NCBI GenBank assembly: GCA_003278805.1
Contig: QCDC01000013.1
Coordinates: forward strand, 1-38,332
Direction: 5' to 3'
From: Pelagibacteraceae bacterium AG-349-L17
Lineage (GTDB): Bacteria > Pseudomonadota > Alphaproteobacteria > Pelagibacterales > Pelagibacteraceae
Length of the DNA: 38,332 bases
Part shown: piece by piece, positions 1 to 8,294 of the stretch
Layout: the number at the start of each line of letters is the position of its first letter
Numbering within the stretch: position 1 is the first letter of the stretch
Position numbers and translations under genes: made by a program
The notes under the pieces: model-generated
Database searches by the model: none
What the model saw: the letters and a program-made list of their open reading frames with translations, nothing else
Told to the model about the DNA's origin: nothing

Positions 1-2
1 AC

Positions 3-533
3 AGGACATTTGAAAAAGAAAAATATCATAGAGATTCTGGAAAACCTCACCAATCAGATATCTTGTCAAATAAAAAAAATATTTATGGAAAGGTAGGTAT
101 ACCATTGCAGGATAATGTTAAATTTGAGGGTGGAGGAATAGATTATTTAAAGCCATTTTATTTAGATAATTTTTCAGAAAAAAATAAAATACTCAATAAA
201 GTAAGAGCTTTATATTATATTTTACAAGATAAATTTGTAGATACACAATTGTTTACTAAAGCAGGCGATGTAATTTTTTTTAGTGCAATGTTATCACACA
301 GAACAAGCTATACTGACAAAAACAAGATTTTAAATTTAAAAGATAAATATGTAATTTATTATCAATTAACTAATTACAACACAATAAAGAATGTTTTAAA
401 AATCACTAGAAAATTTAATTTAAATTTAAAAGATTTGCAAAAAGAAATTATTACCCTAGATGTTAAAGGTAAAAAAATTAAAATTCTTAGCGAAGATATT
501 TCTAATGAAGTATCAAGTTATATGGGTCATTAG
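3..533 (+). CDS. Phytanoyl-CoA dioxygenase (PhyH)-like 2OG-Fe(II) oxygenase, 5' truncated by window edge
   Basis: The frame is open to the left edge of the window, so the N-terminus is missing; the TTG at 63 is internal. The visible part carries a His-Arg-Asp (HxD) motif at bases 27-35 and, about 90 codons later, a GDVIFFSAMLSHRTSYTD block. This fits the distal iron-binding His and the following Arg of PhyH-type non-haem iron dioxygenases, which use 2-oxoglutarate and oxygen to hydroxylate small substrates. The gene sits at the left end of a glycan island, so a role in modifying a sugar or lipid precursor is possible, but the substrate cannot be read from the sequence. Family assignment rests on the HxD...H pattern only. 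Confidence 0.62.
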   Translation, partial: RTFEKEKYHRDSGKPHQSDILSNKKNIYGKVGIPLQDNVKFEGGGIDYLKPFYLDNFSEKNKILNKVRALYYILQDKFVDTQLFTKAGDVIFFSAMLSHRTSYTDKNKILNLKDKYVIYYQLTNYNTIKNVLKITRKFNLNLKDLQKEIITLDVKGKKIKILSEDISNEVSSYMGH

Positions 534-535
534 AT

Positions 536-757
536 TTGACTTTAATCATAAAATTTTTTTATAAAGTAAGAAAAATTTTTTTTTATTATATATATTTTTT
601 TTTACAGTATTTAAGAATTACTTTAAGTATTAATCAGAAAATAAAAGTTGGGAGATTAATATTACAACTACCACTTATTCATTTATTCTCACTTTATAAG
701 AAAATTTACGAAAAATATAATAAATATCTGGTTAATTTATCAAAAAACAATTCGTAA
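536..757 (+). pseudogene. Probable remnant of an FkbM-type methyltransferase N-terminus (73 codons)
   Basis: This short frame opens with TTG two bases after the preceding stop and has no clear ribosome binding site. Its last 40 residues (KIKVGRLILQLPLIHLFSLY, then a Tyr-rich stretch) resemble the region just before the SAM-binding motif in FkbM methyltransferases, which often reads like 'lp..H.L..Y....Yd'. The frame stops exactly where the DIGAN motif would be expected. Just downstream, AGGAGG at 761-766 leads to a TTG at 771 that opens only a 10-codon frame. I read this as a gene truncated by deletion or recombination. It could instead be a small, hydrophobic, basic protein, or not a gene at all. 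Confidence 0.35.
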
Positions 758-825
758 ATCAGGAGGAAAATTGATTATTAGGATATATTTTAAAATTGTA
801 TAAAAGAAAAATATAAATAAATGAG

Positions 826-1590
826 ATGAGAAAAATAATAAAAAAATTAATCAATTTCTTTGGATACGATATTATAAAACACAATTCAAAAAAATTAAAT
901 TTTGATGACATTTATAAAATGTTTTTTAATGATAATATTGTTATATTTGATATTGGAGCAAACAAAGGTCAGTCAATAGAAAGATTTAAGAAAATTTTTC
1001 CGAAATGTACAATCCATGCGTTTGAACCAATTCATTACGAATATAAAAATTTATTAAACAAATACTCGAAAGAAAAAAATATCATTTTAAATAACTTTGC
1101 GCTAGGTGAAAAAAAAAATACTAAAGAAATAAATTTAGCTAAAAGAAGTGGAGTATCCTCATTTAACGAATTTAATAAAAACCATATATGGATAAAAACT
1201 AGAAGCAAAGAATACAATACAGATGTTGAAAATTTCTTAACAGGTAGGGAAACAGTAAAAATTGATACAATTGATAACTATTGCCTGGAAAACAAAATAA
1301 ATAAAATTGATATCCTTAAAATTGATACTCAAGGTTATGAGGATCTTGTATTATCAGGTGCTAGAGATATTTTAAAAAAAAATATTATATCAGCAGTAGA
1401 ATTAGAATTAATTTTTGATGACACATACAACAAATTTTTAACTTTTAGCGATATAGAAAAATATTTAAATGAGAATTTTAGATTCAGTGGTATCAAAAAT
1501 TACAATAATAATTTATTTGAAGGTATAAATTTTTTTTCCGAAGTTTTATTTATTAATAAAAAATTAATCAATAAAATTTTATACAAATAA
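826..1590 (+). CDS. FkbM family SAM-dependent methyltransferase
   Basis: 254 residues, ATG start. The SAM-binding motif I reads IFDIGANKGQ (about residues 40-49) and is followed by an AFEP motif near residue 66, where the acidic residue binds the SAM ribose. The FkbM signature KIDTQGYEDLVLSGA lies near residues 165-179. These are the usual landmarks of FkbM methyltransferases, which mostly O-methylate sugars or polyketides. Inside a glycan cluster it most likely methylates a surface sugar; the acceptor is unknown. It lies 8 bases upstream of the HAD gene and is probably co-transcribed with it. A second, diverged FkbM gene lies at 8284-9018. Confidence 0.85.
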   Translation: MRKIIKKLINFFGYDIIKHNSKKLNFDDIYKMFFNDNIVIFDIGANKGQSIERFKKIFPKCTIHAFEPIHYEYKNLLNKYSKEKNIILNNFALGEKKNTKEINLAKRSGVSSFNEFNKNHIWIKTRSKEYNTDVENFLTGRETVKIDTIDNYCLENKINKIDILKIDTQGYEDLVLSGARDILKKNIISAVELELIFDDTYNKFLTFSDIEKYLNENFRFSGIKNYNNNLFEGINFFSEVLFINKKLINKILYK

Positions 1591-1598
1591 ATATAAAT

Positions 1599-2210
1599 AT
1601 GAAAAAAAAACTAATCATATTTGATTTGGACGGTGTATTAATCAATTCATTAAGTAATATGGAATTTGCACTTAATAAGACTTCTAAAAATTTGAAAGTA
1701 AAACTAAATTTTAAATTATACAAAAAATATTTAGGTTTACCTTTTAAAGATATAATGAAAAAAATGAGAATAAAAAAAAATGTAAATTTGATAAAAGAAA
1801 AATATGAGATGTATTCAACAAAAAAAATTAACAAAATAAAAATTAAAAGAAATCACGTAGATAATCTAAAAAAACTCAAAAAAAATTGTTATTTGGCACT
1901 CTTTACCTCAAAAACTAAAAAAAGAACATTAAAAATTCTTCAAAGAGATAAAATATTTGATTGCATAATTACTTCCGATGATGTTTTAAAGGGAAAACCT
2001 CACCCACAGGGTTTGTTTAAAATTTTAAAAAAATTAAAAATAAAAAAAAAAAATTCTGTATACGTTGGTGATAGCTTCTACGATTATAAAGCAAGCAAAC
2101 TCGCTAAAATAAAATATGCGCATGCAATGTGGGGTTATGATAAAGCTGTTGGTAAAAATAAAAATATTATCAAATTAAATCGTTTTAAAGATATATCTAG
2201 ATTAATATAA
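1599..2210 (+). CDS. HAD-superfamily hydrolase (sugar-phosphate or phosphoglycolate phosphatase-like)
   Basis: 203 residues. All four HAD motifs are visible: FDLDGV at residues 8-13 with nucleophile Asp9 and acid/base Asp11, LFTSK near residue 100 (motif II Ser/Thr), GKPHP near residue 131 (motif III Lys) and VGDSFYD near residue 155 (motif IV). The helical cap inserted after motif I makes it a subclass I enzyme like Gph or beta-phosphoglucomutase. In this setting it could dephosphorylate a sugar phosphate on the way to a nucleotide sugar, but the substrate cannot be assigned. A 12-base poly-A run at 2042-2053 lies within the coding sequence. Confidence 0.82.
   Translation: MKKKLIIFDLDGVLINSLSNMEFALNKTSKNLKVKLNFKLYKKYLGLPFKDIMKKMRIKKNVNLIKEKYEMYSTKKINKIKIKRNHVDNLKKLKKNCYLALFTSKTKKRTLKILQRDKIFDCIITSDDVLKGKPHPQGLFKILKKLKIKKKNSVYVGDSFYDYKASKLAKIKYAHAMWGYDKAVGKNKNIIKLNRFKDISRLI
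2042..2053 (+). repeat. Poly-A tract, 12 bases, inside the HAD gene
   Basis: A run of 12 A, counted by eye, encodes consecutive lysines between HAD motifs III and IV. A gain or loss of one base would shift the frame before the motif IV Asp. Confidence 0.85.
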
Positions 2211-2217
2211 TTTTTTA

Positions 2218-2964
2218 ATGGAATTAGTTTCAATCATTATGCCATATTTCAAAAAAATAACTTTTATTGATGAAACAATAGAATCAATTTTAAATCAAAC
2301 TTACGATAAATTTGAACTGTTAATTATTTATGACGATATTGACAAAGAAGAGTTAAATTATTTAAAACAAATAGCTGATAAAGATAAAAGAATTAATATT
2401 TTAGTAAATTATGAAAACTTGGGAGCAGGATTAAGTAGAAATAAAGGCATAGATAATAGTAAAGGAAAATTTATAGCATTCATTGATTCTGACGATATCT
2501 GGCTAAATAACAAACTGGAAAAACAAATTCAATTCATGAATGAGAATAACTGTTATATTTCACACACCTCATATCAAATTATAAACTCAAAGAATGAATT
2601 TATAAGTAATAGAATTGCAAGAGATTTTGATACTTTTCAATCTTTATTAAAATCATGCGACATAGGTTTATCCACAGTTATTATAAATAGATTAATACTT
2701 TCAAAGGATCTTAAATTCCCAAAAATTAAAACGAAAGAAGATTTTGTTTTGTGGTTAAAGATTTTAAAAAAAAATCATAAAATTAAAGCTCTAAGCGAAA
2801 ATCTCAGCAAGTGGAGGAAATTAGAAAATTCTCTCTCATCATCAATTTTTCAAAAAATTAAAGATGGTTTCAAAGTGTACAACCATTATATGGGTTTTAA
2901 TTTTTTGAAATCATCTTATTTGCTAATATGTTTATGCATAAATTTTTTAAAAAAAAATGATTGA
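2218..2964 (+). CDS. Family 2 glycosyltransferase (GT-A fold)
   Basis: 248 residues. The N-terminus reads VSIIMPYFKK followed by TIESILNQTYDKFELLIIYDD, the usual nucleotide-binding strand and acidic pair of GT2 enzymes. SRNKGIDNSKGKFIAFIDSD near residues 76-92 ends in the metal-binding DxD-type motif (DSDD). These enzymes transfer a sugar from a nucleotide sugar to a lipid-linked acceptor at the cytoplasmic face of the inner membrane. It follows the HAD gene by 7 bases and overlaps the next gene by 8 bases, which implies translational coupling. The transferred sugar and acceptor are unknown. Confidence 0.88.
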   Translation: MELVSIIMPYFKKITFIDETIESILNQTYDKFELLIIYDDIDKEELNYLKQIADKDKRINILVNYENLGAGLSRNKGIDNSKGKFIAFIDSDDIWLNNKLEKQIQFMNENNCYISHTSYQIINSKNEFISNRIARDFDTFQSLLKSCDIGLSTVIINRLILSKDLKFPKIKTKEDFVLWLKILKKNHKIKALSENLSKWRKLENSLSSSIFQKIKDGFKVYNHYMGFNFLKSSYLLICLCINFLKKND

Positions 2965-3991
2965 TTTGTTTTATTTCATTATATTAGTTTTAAGCATCGT
3001 ATTTTTAAGCAACTATTGTAAAAAAATTAAATTACTTTTAAGTCATTCTGGTGAAAAACATCAAGAATATGTAGAAAAAGGTAGTATTCCTATGATTGGT
3101 GGAATTTTTTTAATCCCAACATTCTGCATCTTATTTTATGAAATCAAAATTTACCCAATATTATCGGCTATGTTGAGTATGTTTTTTTTAGGCATTTTTT
3201 CTGATTTAAAAATATTTAATTCACCAAAAGCGAGATTTTTTTTACAATCAATAATTATTATTTTTTTTGTACACTTTGCTAATTTAGAGATTTTAGAGAC
3301 TAGAAATTATTATTTAGATAAATTCATGCAGTATAAATTAATAAATTTTATATTTGTAAATTTTTGTATTTTAATATTAGTAAATGGAAATAATTTTATA
3401 GATGGTCTTAATGGACTTTTACTTGGCTATTTCACAATTGTGTCCTACTTTTTGTTAAATATTGGATTTTTTGAATTTTATAATATTTCTGGATACAATC
3501 TTAACATTTATTTTATACTACTTTTTGTAATGATCTTTTTTAATGTTTCAAATAAATTGTACTTGGGGGATAATGGAGGATACGTAATAAGTATTTTTTT
3601 TGGATTTATGCTAATTAATTACCATCAAAATTTTTCAGATATTTCTCCTTATTTTGTTATTTTATTGTTGTGGTATCCATGTTTCGAAAATTTATTTTCA
3701 ATAATTAGAAAATTTAAATTTAATAAGTCCCCTATTTATCCAGATTCAAACCATTTACATCAATTACTATTTTATTTTTTGAATAAAAAAAATAAATTCA
3801 AAAACTTACATAATAACAATTTGTCTACTATTATAATTTTAATAGTTAATTTTTTGGTTATTTCAATTGGCATATCAGATATTTATTCAACTCAACTACA
3901 AATATTTTCAATTGTTTTAGCAGCTAGTATTTATATTTTTTCATATATTCTTTTATTTAAATTTAAATTTAAAAAATTCAACTTAATGTAA
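2957..3991 (+). CDS. Polyprenyl-phosphate sugar-1-phosphate transferase, WecA/MraY-like (old name: glycosyltransferase family 4)
   Basis: 344 residues with about ten hydrophobic segments. Family landmarks appear in order: KGSIPMIGGIFLIP near residue 40, FSDLKIFNSPKARF near residues 81-94, NGNNFIDGLNGLL near 142-154 (the Asn/Asp catalytic loop), LYLGDNGG near 200 and PDSNHLHQLL near 263 (the His loop). Such enzymes load the first sugar phosphate onto undecaprenyl phosphate and so start glycan assembly. It is the only initiating transferase seen in this island. Oddity: the usual Asp-Asp pair after the third helix is Ser82-Asp83. It overlaps the preceding GT2 by 8 bases. Confidence 0.85.
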   Translation: MIDLFYFIILVLSIVFLSNYCKKIKLLLSHSGEKHQEYVEKGSIPMIGGIFLIPTFCILFYEIKIYPILSAMLSMFFLGIFSDLKIFNSPKARFFLQSIIIIFFVHFANLEILETRNYYLDKFMQYKLINFIFVNFCILILVNGNNFIDGLNGLLLGYFTIVSYFLLNIGFFEFYNISGYNLNIYFILLFVMIFFNVSNKLYLGDNGGYVISIFFGFMLINYHQNFSDISPYFVILLLWYPCFENLFSIIRKFKFNKSPIYPDSNHLHQLLFYFLNKKNKFKNLHNNNLSTIIILIVNFLVISIGISDIYSTQLQIFSIVLAASIYIFSYILLFKFKFKKFNLM

Positions 3992-3996
3992 TTTTT

Positions 3997-4641
3997 ATGT
4001 TTGATAAAAATAGAATTATAAAAGAAAAACTAGATACCATCAGCAATCCTACTATTTTTGAACTTGGGGTCAACAGGGGACGATCAACAAATTTTTTTTT
4101 TGATTATATAGAGGCAAATGGAGGAAATTTATATTCAATTGATATTAAAGATTGCAGCAAAGTACTAAATTCTAAAAAATGGAATTTTTTACAAAGCAAT
4201 GATTTAGACAAAAAAAAAATTTTACAACAATTTCCAGAATTAAATAAAGGCATAGATTTGTTATTTATAGACAGTTATCATGACCCTTTGCATGTGAGAA
4301 GTTTATTATCTAAATGGTATTATTTTGTAAATAAGAAGGGCTTTATTTTTTTTGATGATACAGAAAGCTATCTTTACAGAATTAAAAAAAACTATTTTTT
4401 ATCAATTATAAACGACTCAATAAATCATGAAATAAAAAATTTTTATCATCAAAATTATGATCAACTAATTTATACAAAATATTTTCATGGATCAGGATTG
4501 TCTGAATTTTATAAAATCTCTGATCTTAATACCCATCCGAATAAAAAAAAAATATGGAACTACAATCCTTTTATTGCAAAAATTTATTTATATTTTAAAA
4601 AATTGAATTTTTATTTATTTAAATCAAATTTCAAGGATTAA
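3997..4641 (+). CDS. Class I SAM-dependent methyltransferase (Methyltransf_24-like)
   Basis: 214 residues. TIFELGVNRGRSTNFF near residues 18-33 is a motif I variant (E/DxGxxxGxS), YSIDIKD near 45 gives the acidic SAM-ribose contact, and DLLFIDSYHD near 88-97 plus GFIFFDDT near 116 match the post-motifs of cephalosporin-hydroxylase-like and Methyltransf_24 enzymes. The likely role is methylation of a glycan component, by context only. It begins 5 bases after the previous stop. Its 3' end overlaps the 3' end of the opposing minus-strand gene by 4 bases, so there is no room for a separate terminator. Confidence 0.72.
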   Translation: MFDKNRIIKEKLDTISNPTIFELGVNRGRSTNFFFDYIEANGGNLYSIDIKDCSKVLNSKKWNFLQSNDLDKKKILQQFPELNKGIDLLFIDSYHDPLHVRSLLSKWYYFVNKKGFIFFDDTESYLYRIKKNYFLSIINDSINHEIKNFYHQNYDQLIYTKYFHGSGLSEFYKISDLNTHPNKKKIWNYNPFIAKIYLYFKKLNFYLFKSNFKD

Positions 4642-5312
4642 CTTTTTTTTATAAAAAATAATTTTATCATATAATTTAAGATTAAAAACCCATCCTTAAA
4701 CGCGTTAACTTTTTTAAAACCTGCTATTCTTTTTCTTTCAATTGAATTTGTAGATCCAATCTTAAATTTATTCATTTTAGCTTTTATTGGTAATTCAACA
4801 CAAAAAGAAAAATCTTTTCTCTCCAAATTTAATTCTATAGTTTTTTTTGTAACCCCTAAAACGTAAGTATAAAGAATGTCTGTAATATTTAAGTTGAAGA
4901 AATATTTACCAATGTTTGTAAAAATATAATTTCCAAACATTGTTATTAATGTATCATCTTCGCTTCCACCGCTATTTTCATATCTGCTTCCAAAGATTAA
5001 ATCAAAATTATCTTTATCAACTTTGTCGTACATACTTCTTAATTCTTCTGGATTAAACGATCCGTCTGCATTAAATATACAAAAATATTTAGTTTTTACA
5101 CTAGAAATTCCTTGAATTAATGCATCACCATAGCCTTTATTTTTTTGATAAATAATCTGACAATCGAAATCAGAAATAGAATTAATTGTTTCTGTGTCAT
5201 TTTCTTCTAATATAATGCTTATTTTTTTAGTATAATTTTTCAATTCATTAAGAACGACTGGCAAAGACTCCTTTTCTTTTTTTGCAGGTATTATTAAAGT
5301 TAGATCGTCCAT
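4638..5312 (-). CDS. Family 2 glycosyltransferase, polyprenyl-phosphate sugar synthase-like
   Basis: 224 residues. LTLIIPAKKEKESLPVVLNE at the N-terminus, a GYGDAL block near residue 60 and FNADGSF near 79 (DxD-type metal site) are the pattern of dolichol-phosphate-mannose/GtrB-like GT2 enzymes, which make polyprenyl-phosphate sugars. It lacks the two C-terminal membrane helices of GtrB; the C-terminus is only weakly hydrophobic. It overlaps the upstream membrane gene by 13 bases on the same strand, so the two are coupled. Together they look like a lipid-linked sugar donor enzyme and its GT-C user, which is inference. The pair runs against the surrounding island genes. Confidence 0.8.
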   Translation of the reverse strand: MDDLTLIIPAKKEKESLPVVLNELKNYTKKISIILEENDTETINSISDFDCQIIYQKNKGYGDALIQGISSVKTKYFCIFNADGSFNPEELRSMYDKVDKDNFDLIFGSRYENSGGSEDDTLITMFGNYIFTNIGKYFFNLNITDILYTYVLGVTKKTIELNLERKDFSFCVELPIKAKMNKFKIGSTNSIERKRIAGFKKVNAFKDGFLILNYMIKLFFIKKS

Positions 5313-6565
5313 AAAAATTTTATATTGTTTATAATTAGAAAAATAAAGAAAAATAAATAAATTATAATAACATTTAGATTAGTTTTTAATCTATTAATAT
5401 CTATCTTCAGGCTTAATAGTGAAAAAAACATAATCATTAAAAAAGGATCATAGTACTTATGATAAACAGTCACTTGTGGATTATTAATTAATATTAAAAA
5501 AAATAAAAATATATTTTCATAATTAATCTGAAAAATTTTTAAAAGTATAAAAATCGAAATAAAGCACAGTAAATAAAATAAGTAGTTATTTTTAAAAAAA
5601 AAATATGAAATTTTAAAAAAAATTCCACCACCCGTATACTCATATCTGTAATCGAAATAATAAAAACAAATTAAACTTATTATAAGTGCTAATATTAACT
5701 TAGTTATTTCTATCTCTGAATTAATTTGAATAACTTTTGTTACAAGAAATGGCAAAAGATAAAAGACTAAAATTGATGAAATTAAACTAAAGTTGTTAAA
5801 TAAATTTACAAAAAAAATTGTATTTCCATCAAAATTGGTTGCAGCTGATTGGTTTAAAAAATTAACGTCTAAAATTAAAACATAATACAAAAAAGGTAAC
5901 GCAAAAATTAAATTTATAAAAATTATAAATAAATATCTACTTGGACTGTTTTTGTAAAAAATAAAAAATTTATAAAAAAAATAAATTGAAAAAACTGCAA
6001 AATTAGGGCTTATGTATGACGATATAATACATAAACAAACATTTAAAATGCAATATTTAAATTTACGAGTATTTTGAAATTTTAAAAAAAAATAAATACT
6101 TAAACAAAAAACCCCTAAACCAAGAATTCTACTATCTGGCCAAATTGACAACGATCTAAAAGTAGGTGATAAAAAAATTAATCCAACAAGTATCAAAATA
6201 CTTTTTTTATCAATAAACTTATATTTAGTTTTTAGAATAAACCCAAATGAAAGAGGTAAAAGCAAACTTAAATGAAGATGTATTAATCTTATTATATTAT
6301 CTTGGATATTTAATTTTTCAAAAAAAGACAAAAAAATGATTAGTAAAGGTGAATGTCTTGTTCCAAAGTTGTCATAATTTAAAAACGTTTCTAAAAAATT
6401 ATCTGCAAAAGCTTGTGATGCTTTTTTTTGATTTGTATAATCTAATATTGCACCACCAGTTGAATTTTCACCAATTATAAAGCTTATTAAAAGCGATAAA
6501 TATAATATCGTAAATAAAATTACCTCTTTTTTGTTAAAACTGTTAAGAAAAGAAAAATTAAACAT
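5300..6565 (-). CDS. Polytopic membrane protein, GT-C type glycosyltransferase-like
   Basis: 421 residues with roughly ten hydrophobic helices. The first extracytoplasmic loop (about residues 38-75) holds GAILDYTNQKK and then NFGTRHSPLL. An Asp just after helix 1 followed by an H-S-P block is typical of GT39/ArnT-like enzymes that take a sugar from a polyprenyl-phosphate donor on the periplasmic side. No signal peptidase site is seen. It is the first gene of the minus-strand pair and overlaps the GT2 gene downstream by 13 bases. Its start codon is only 28 bases from the divergent gene at 6594. The exact family is uncertain; a simple membrane protein of unknown role is the alternative. Confidence 0.6.
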   Translation of the reverse strand: MFNFSFLNSFNKKEVILFTILYLSLLISFIIGENSTGGAILDYTNQKKASQAFADNFLETFLNYDNFGTRHSPLLIIFLSFFEKLNIQDNIIRLIHLHLSLLLPLSFGFILKTKYKFIDKKSILILVGLIFLSPTFRSLSIWPDSRILGLGVFCLSIYFFLKFQNTRKFKYCILNVCLCIISSYISPNFAVFSIYFFYKFFIFYKNSPSRYLFIIFINLIFALPFLYYVLILDVNFLNQSAATNFDGNTIFFVNLFNNFSLISSILVFYLLPFLVTKVIQINSEIEITKLILALIISLICFYYFDYRYEYTGGGIFFKISYFFFKNNYLFYLLCFISIFILLKIFQINYENIFLFFLILINNPQVTVYHKYYDPFLMIMFFSLLSLKIDINRLKTNLNVIIIYLFFFIFLIINNIKFLWTI

Positions 6566-6593
6566 TTAATAAAATATTTTTAGAAATTTTGAA

Positions 6594-8294
6594 ATGATAG
6601 AAAATCATATTATTTTTTTCATTTATACTATAATTTTTATTCAATCTACTATTGGTTATGGTTATGTTTTTTCAAAAATAATCGGTAAAGAAGTTCTGCA
6701 AAATAACCTTGGATATATAGGTTTATTTGGTTTTTTTTTCATTTCTTTAATCTCAATTTTTACATCTTTTTTCTTTGCTCATAACTACCTGCATAATATT
6801 ATTCTTCATTTTATTGGTTTAATAGCTTCAATATTTTTTTTTTATAACAGCATTAAACTTAATGAGCTAAAATATCTACTGATATTAACCTGCGTATTAT
6901 TTATTGGTTTATATGTTTATAAAAATCATGATGATTTTGCTTACTATCATTTAACTTACGCTTTAAATTTATCTGAAAATCAATTTTTAGTTGGGATGGG
7001 AAACTTTAGTCATGGGTATAGAACGTTTTCAAGTTTATTTTACTTTCACTCAATTTTGTATATGCCTTTTATTGAGTTTTATTTATTTCATAGTGGACCT
7101 TTTTTTATTTTATTATTTTTTAATTTTATCATTTTATCGAAACTAAAAAAAAATTTTAATTCTAATCAAATTAATTTTATTTTTTATTTTTTATTATTAT
7201 CTTTGCTTTTTATTAATATAGCATTTTATAGAATTGCAGAACATGGCACAGATAGATCTGCTCAAATATTATTAATATTAATTTTTTCAATTTTTTTTGA
7301 AATTTTATATTTTGAAAAAAAAAATGAAATTATATTAAATAAGCTTAAAATATTATTGATTTTAGTTTTTTTAGCTTCAAGTATGAAAGCTATATATTAT
7401 TTATATTTTCTCTTAATACCAATTTTATTTTTTAAAGAAAAAATATTTTTAGTTTTTTTTCAAAAAAAAAATATAGTAATTCTATTTTTTATTTCTAGTA
7501 GCTTATTTTTAAATTTATCAATAAATTATTTAAATACTGGATGCTTTCTTTATCCTGCAGAGAAAACTTGTATTATAAAACAAGAGTGGTCCATTCCAAA
7601 AAAAGAAGTTAAACAGATGTCTTTACATTATGAATGGTGGTCCAAAGCTGGAGGAAGCGCAGGTTATAAATCAAAAATAAAAAAAGAAATTTATGTAGAA
7701 AATTTTAATTGGATTAACAATTGGGTAAAAAGACATTTTTTTAACAAAGTTTCGGATACATTATTTGGTATAATATTTATAAGTTTACTTGTTTTATTAA
7801 CTTTTAAATATTTTGCTAATCATAAAAAAAATAAAACAATTAAAATACATAAACTTATTTTTTTAATTCCAATATTATTTTTGTTTGAATGGTTTTTTAA
7901 TCATCCATCGATGCGTTATGGTGGTTATGTATTATTTGCAATTCCAATTTTTTTAGCAACTTCATTGATAATTCAAAAATTCAATATAAAAAAAATTGTT
8001 ATGTATAAAATTTTAATTTTTTTTATTATAATCTCACTAGCATCATATAATATTAGAAATATTTCTAGGATCTCAAAGGAAAGAACTATTTATTCTTATG
8101 ATTTAGTCAGAAGTCCTTTCTTTTTTATAGATGAAGTAAATTCAGACATAATTCTTGAGAAAAATGGTTTTAAAATTTACTCAACAAAAAATAATAAGAT
8201 GTGCTGGGCATCGAAAACACCATGTGCCTATAACCGAAATTTAGATTTAGGTAATTTTTTATGGATGGGGATGATTTTGAGAAATGATAAATAA
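6594..8294 (+). CDS. Large polytopic membrane protein, possible GT-C glycosyltransferase
   Basis: 566 residues with about 11-13 hydrophobic helices in the first 480 residues and a soluble tail of about 85 residues ending in a Cys-containing stretch (MCWASKTPCAYN). A conserved-looking loop near residues 110-125 reads NHDDFAYYHLTYALNLSENQ, an acidic pair next to a helix end as in GT-C enzymes. A second loop near residues 310-360 carries Cys, Trp and Tyr. I do not recognise a named family. Position suggests polymerisation, ligation or transfer of glycan units at the membrane. Its 3' end overlaps the next FkbM gene by 11 bases, so it is co-translated with methyltransferase and glycosyltransferase genes. 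Confidence 0.55.
   Translation: MIENHIIFFIYTIIFIQSTIGYGYVFSKIIGKEVLQNNLGYIGLFGFFFISLISIFTSFFFAHNYLHNIILHFIGLIASIFFFYNSIKLNELKYLLILTCVLFIGLYVYKNHDDFAYYHLTYALNLSENQFLVGMGNFSHGYRTFSSLFYFHSILYMPFIEFYLFHSGPFFILLFFNFIILSKLKKNFNSNQINFIFYFLLLSLLFINIAFYRIAEHGTDRSAQILLILIFSIFFEILYFEKKNEIILNKLKILLILVFLASSMKAIYYLYFLLIPILFFKEKIFLVFFQKKNIVILFFISSSLFLNLSINYLNTGCFLYPAEKTCIIKQEWSIPKKEVKQMSLHYEWWSKAGGSAGYKSKIKKEIYVENFNWINNWVKRHFFNKVSDTLFGIIFISLLVLLTFKYFANHKKNKTIKIHKLIFLIPILFLFEWFFNHPSMRYGGYVLFAIPIFLATSLIIQKFNIKKIVMYKILIFFIIISLASYNIRNISRISKERTIYSYDLVRSPFFFIDEVNSDIILEKNGFKIYSTKNNKMCWASKTPCAYNRNLDLGNFLWMGMILRNDK

Noticed and set aside
771..803. Ten-codon leader peptide after AGGAGG
   Set aside because: There is no regulated codon run, no attenuator hairpin and no conserved feature; it is more likely debris of a truncated gene.
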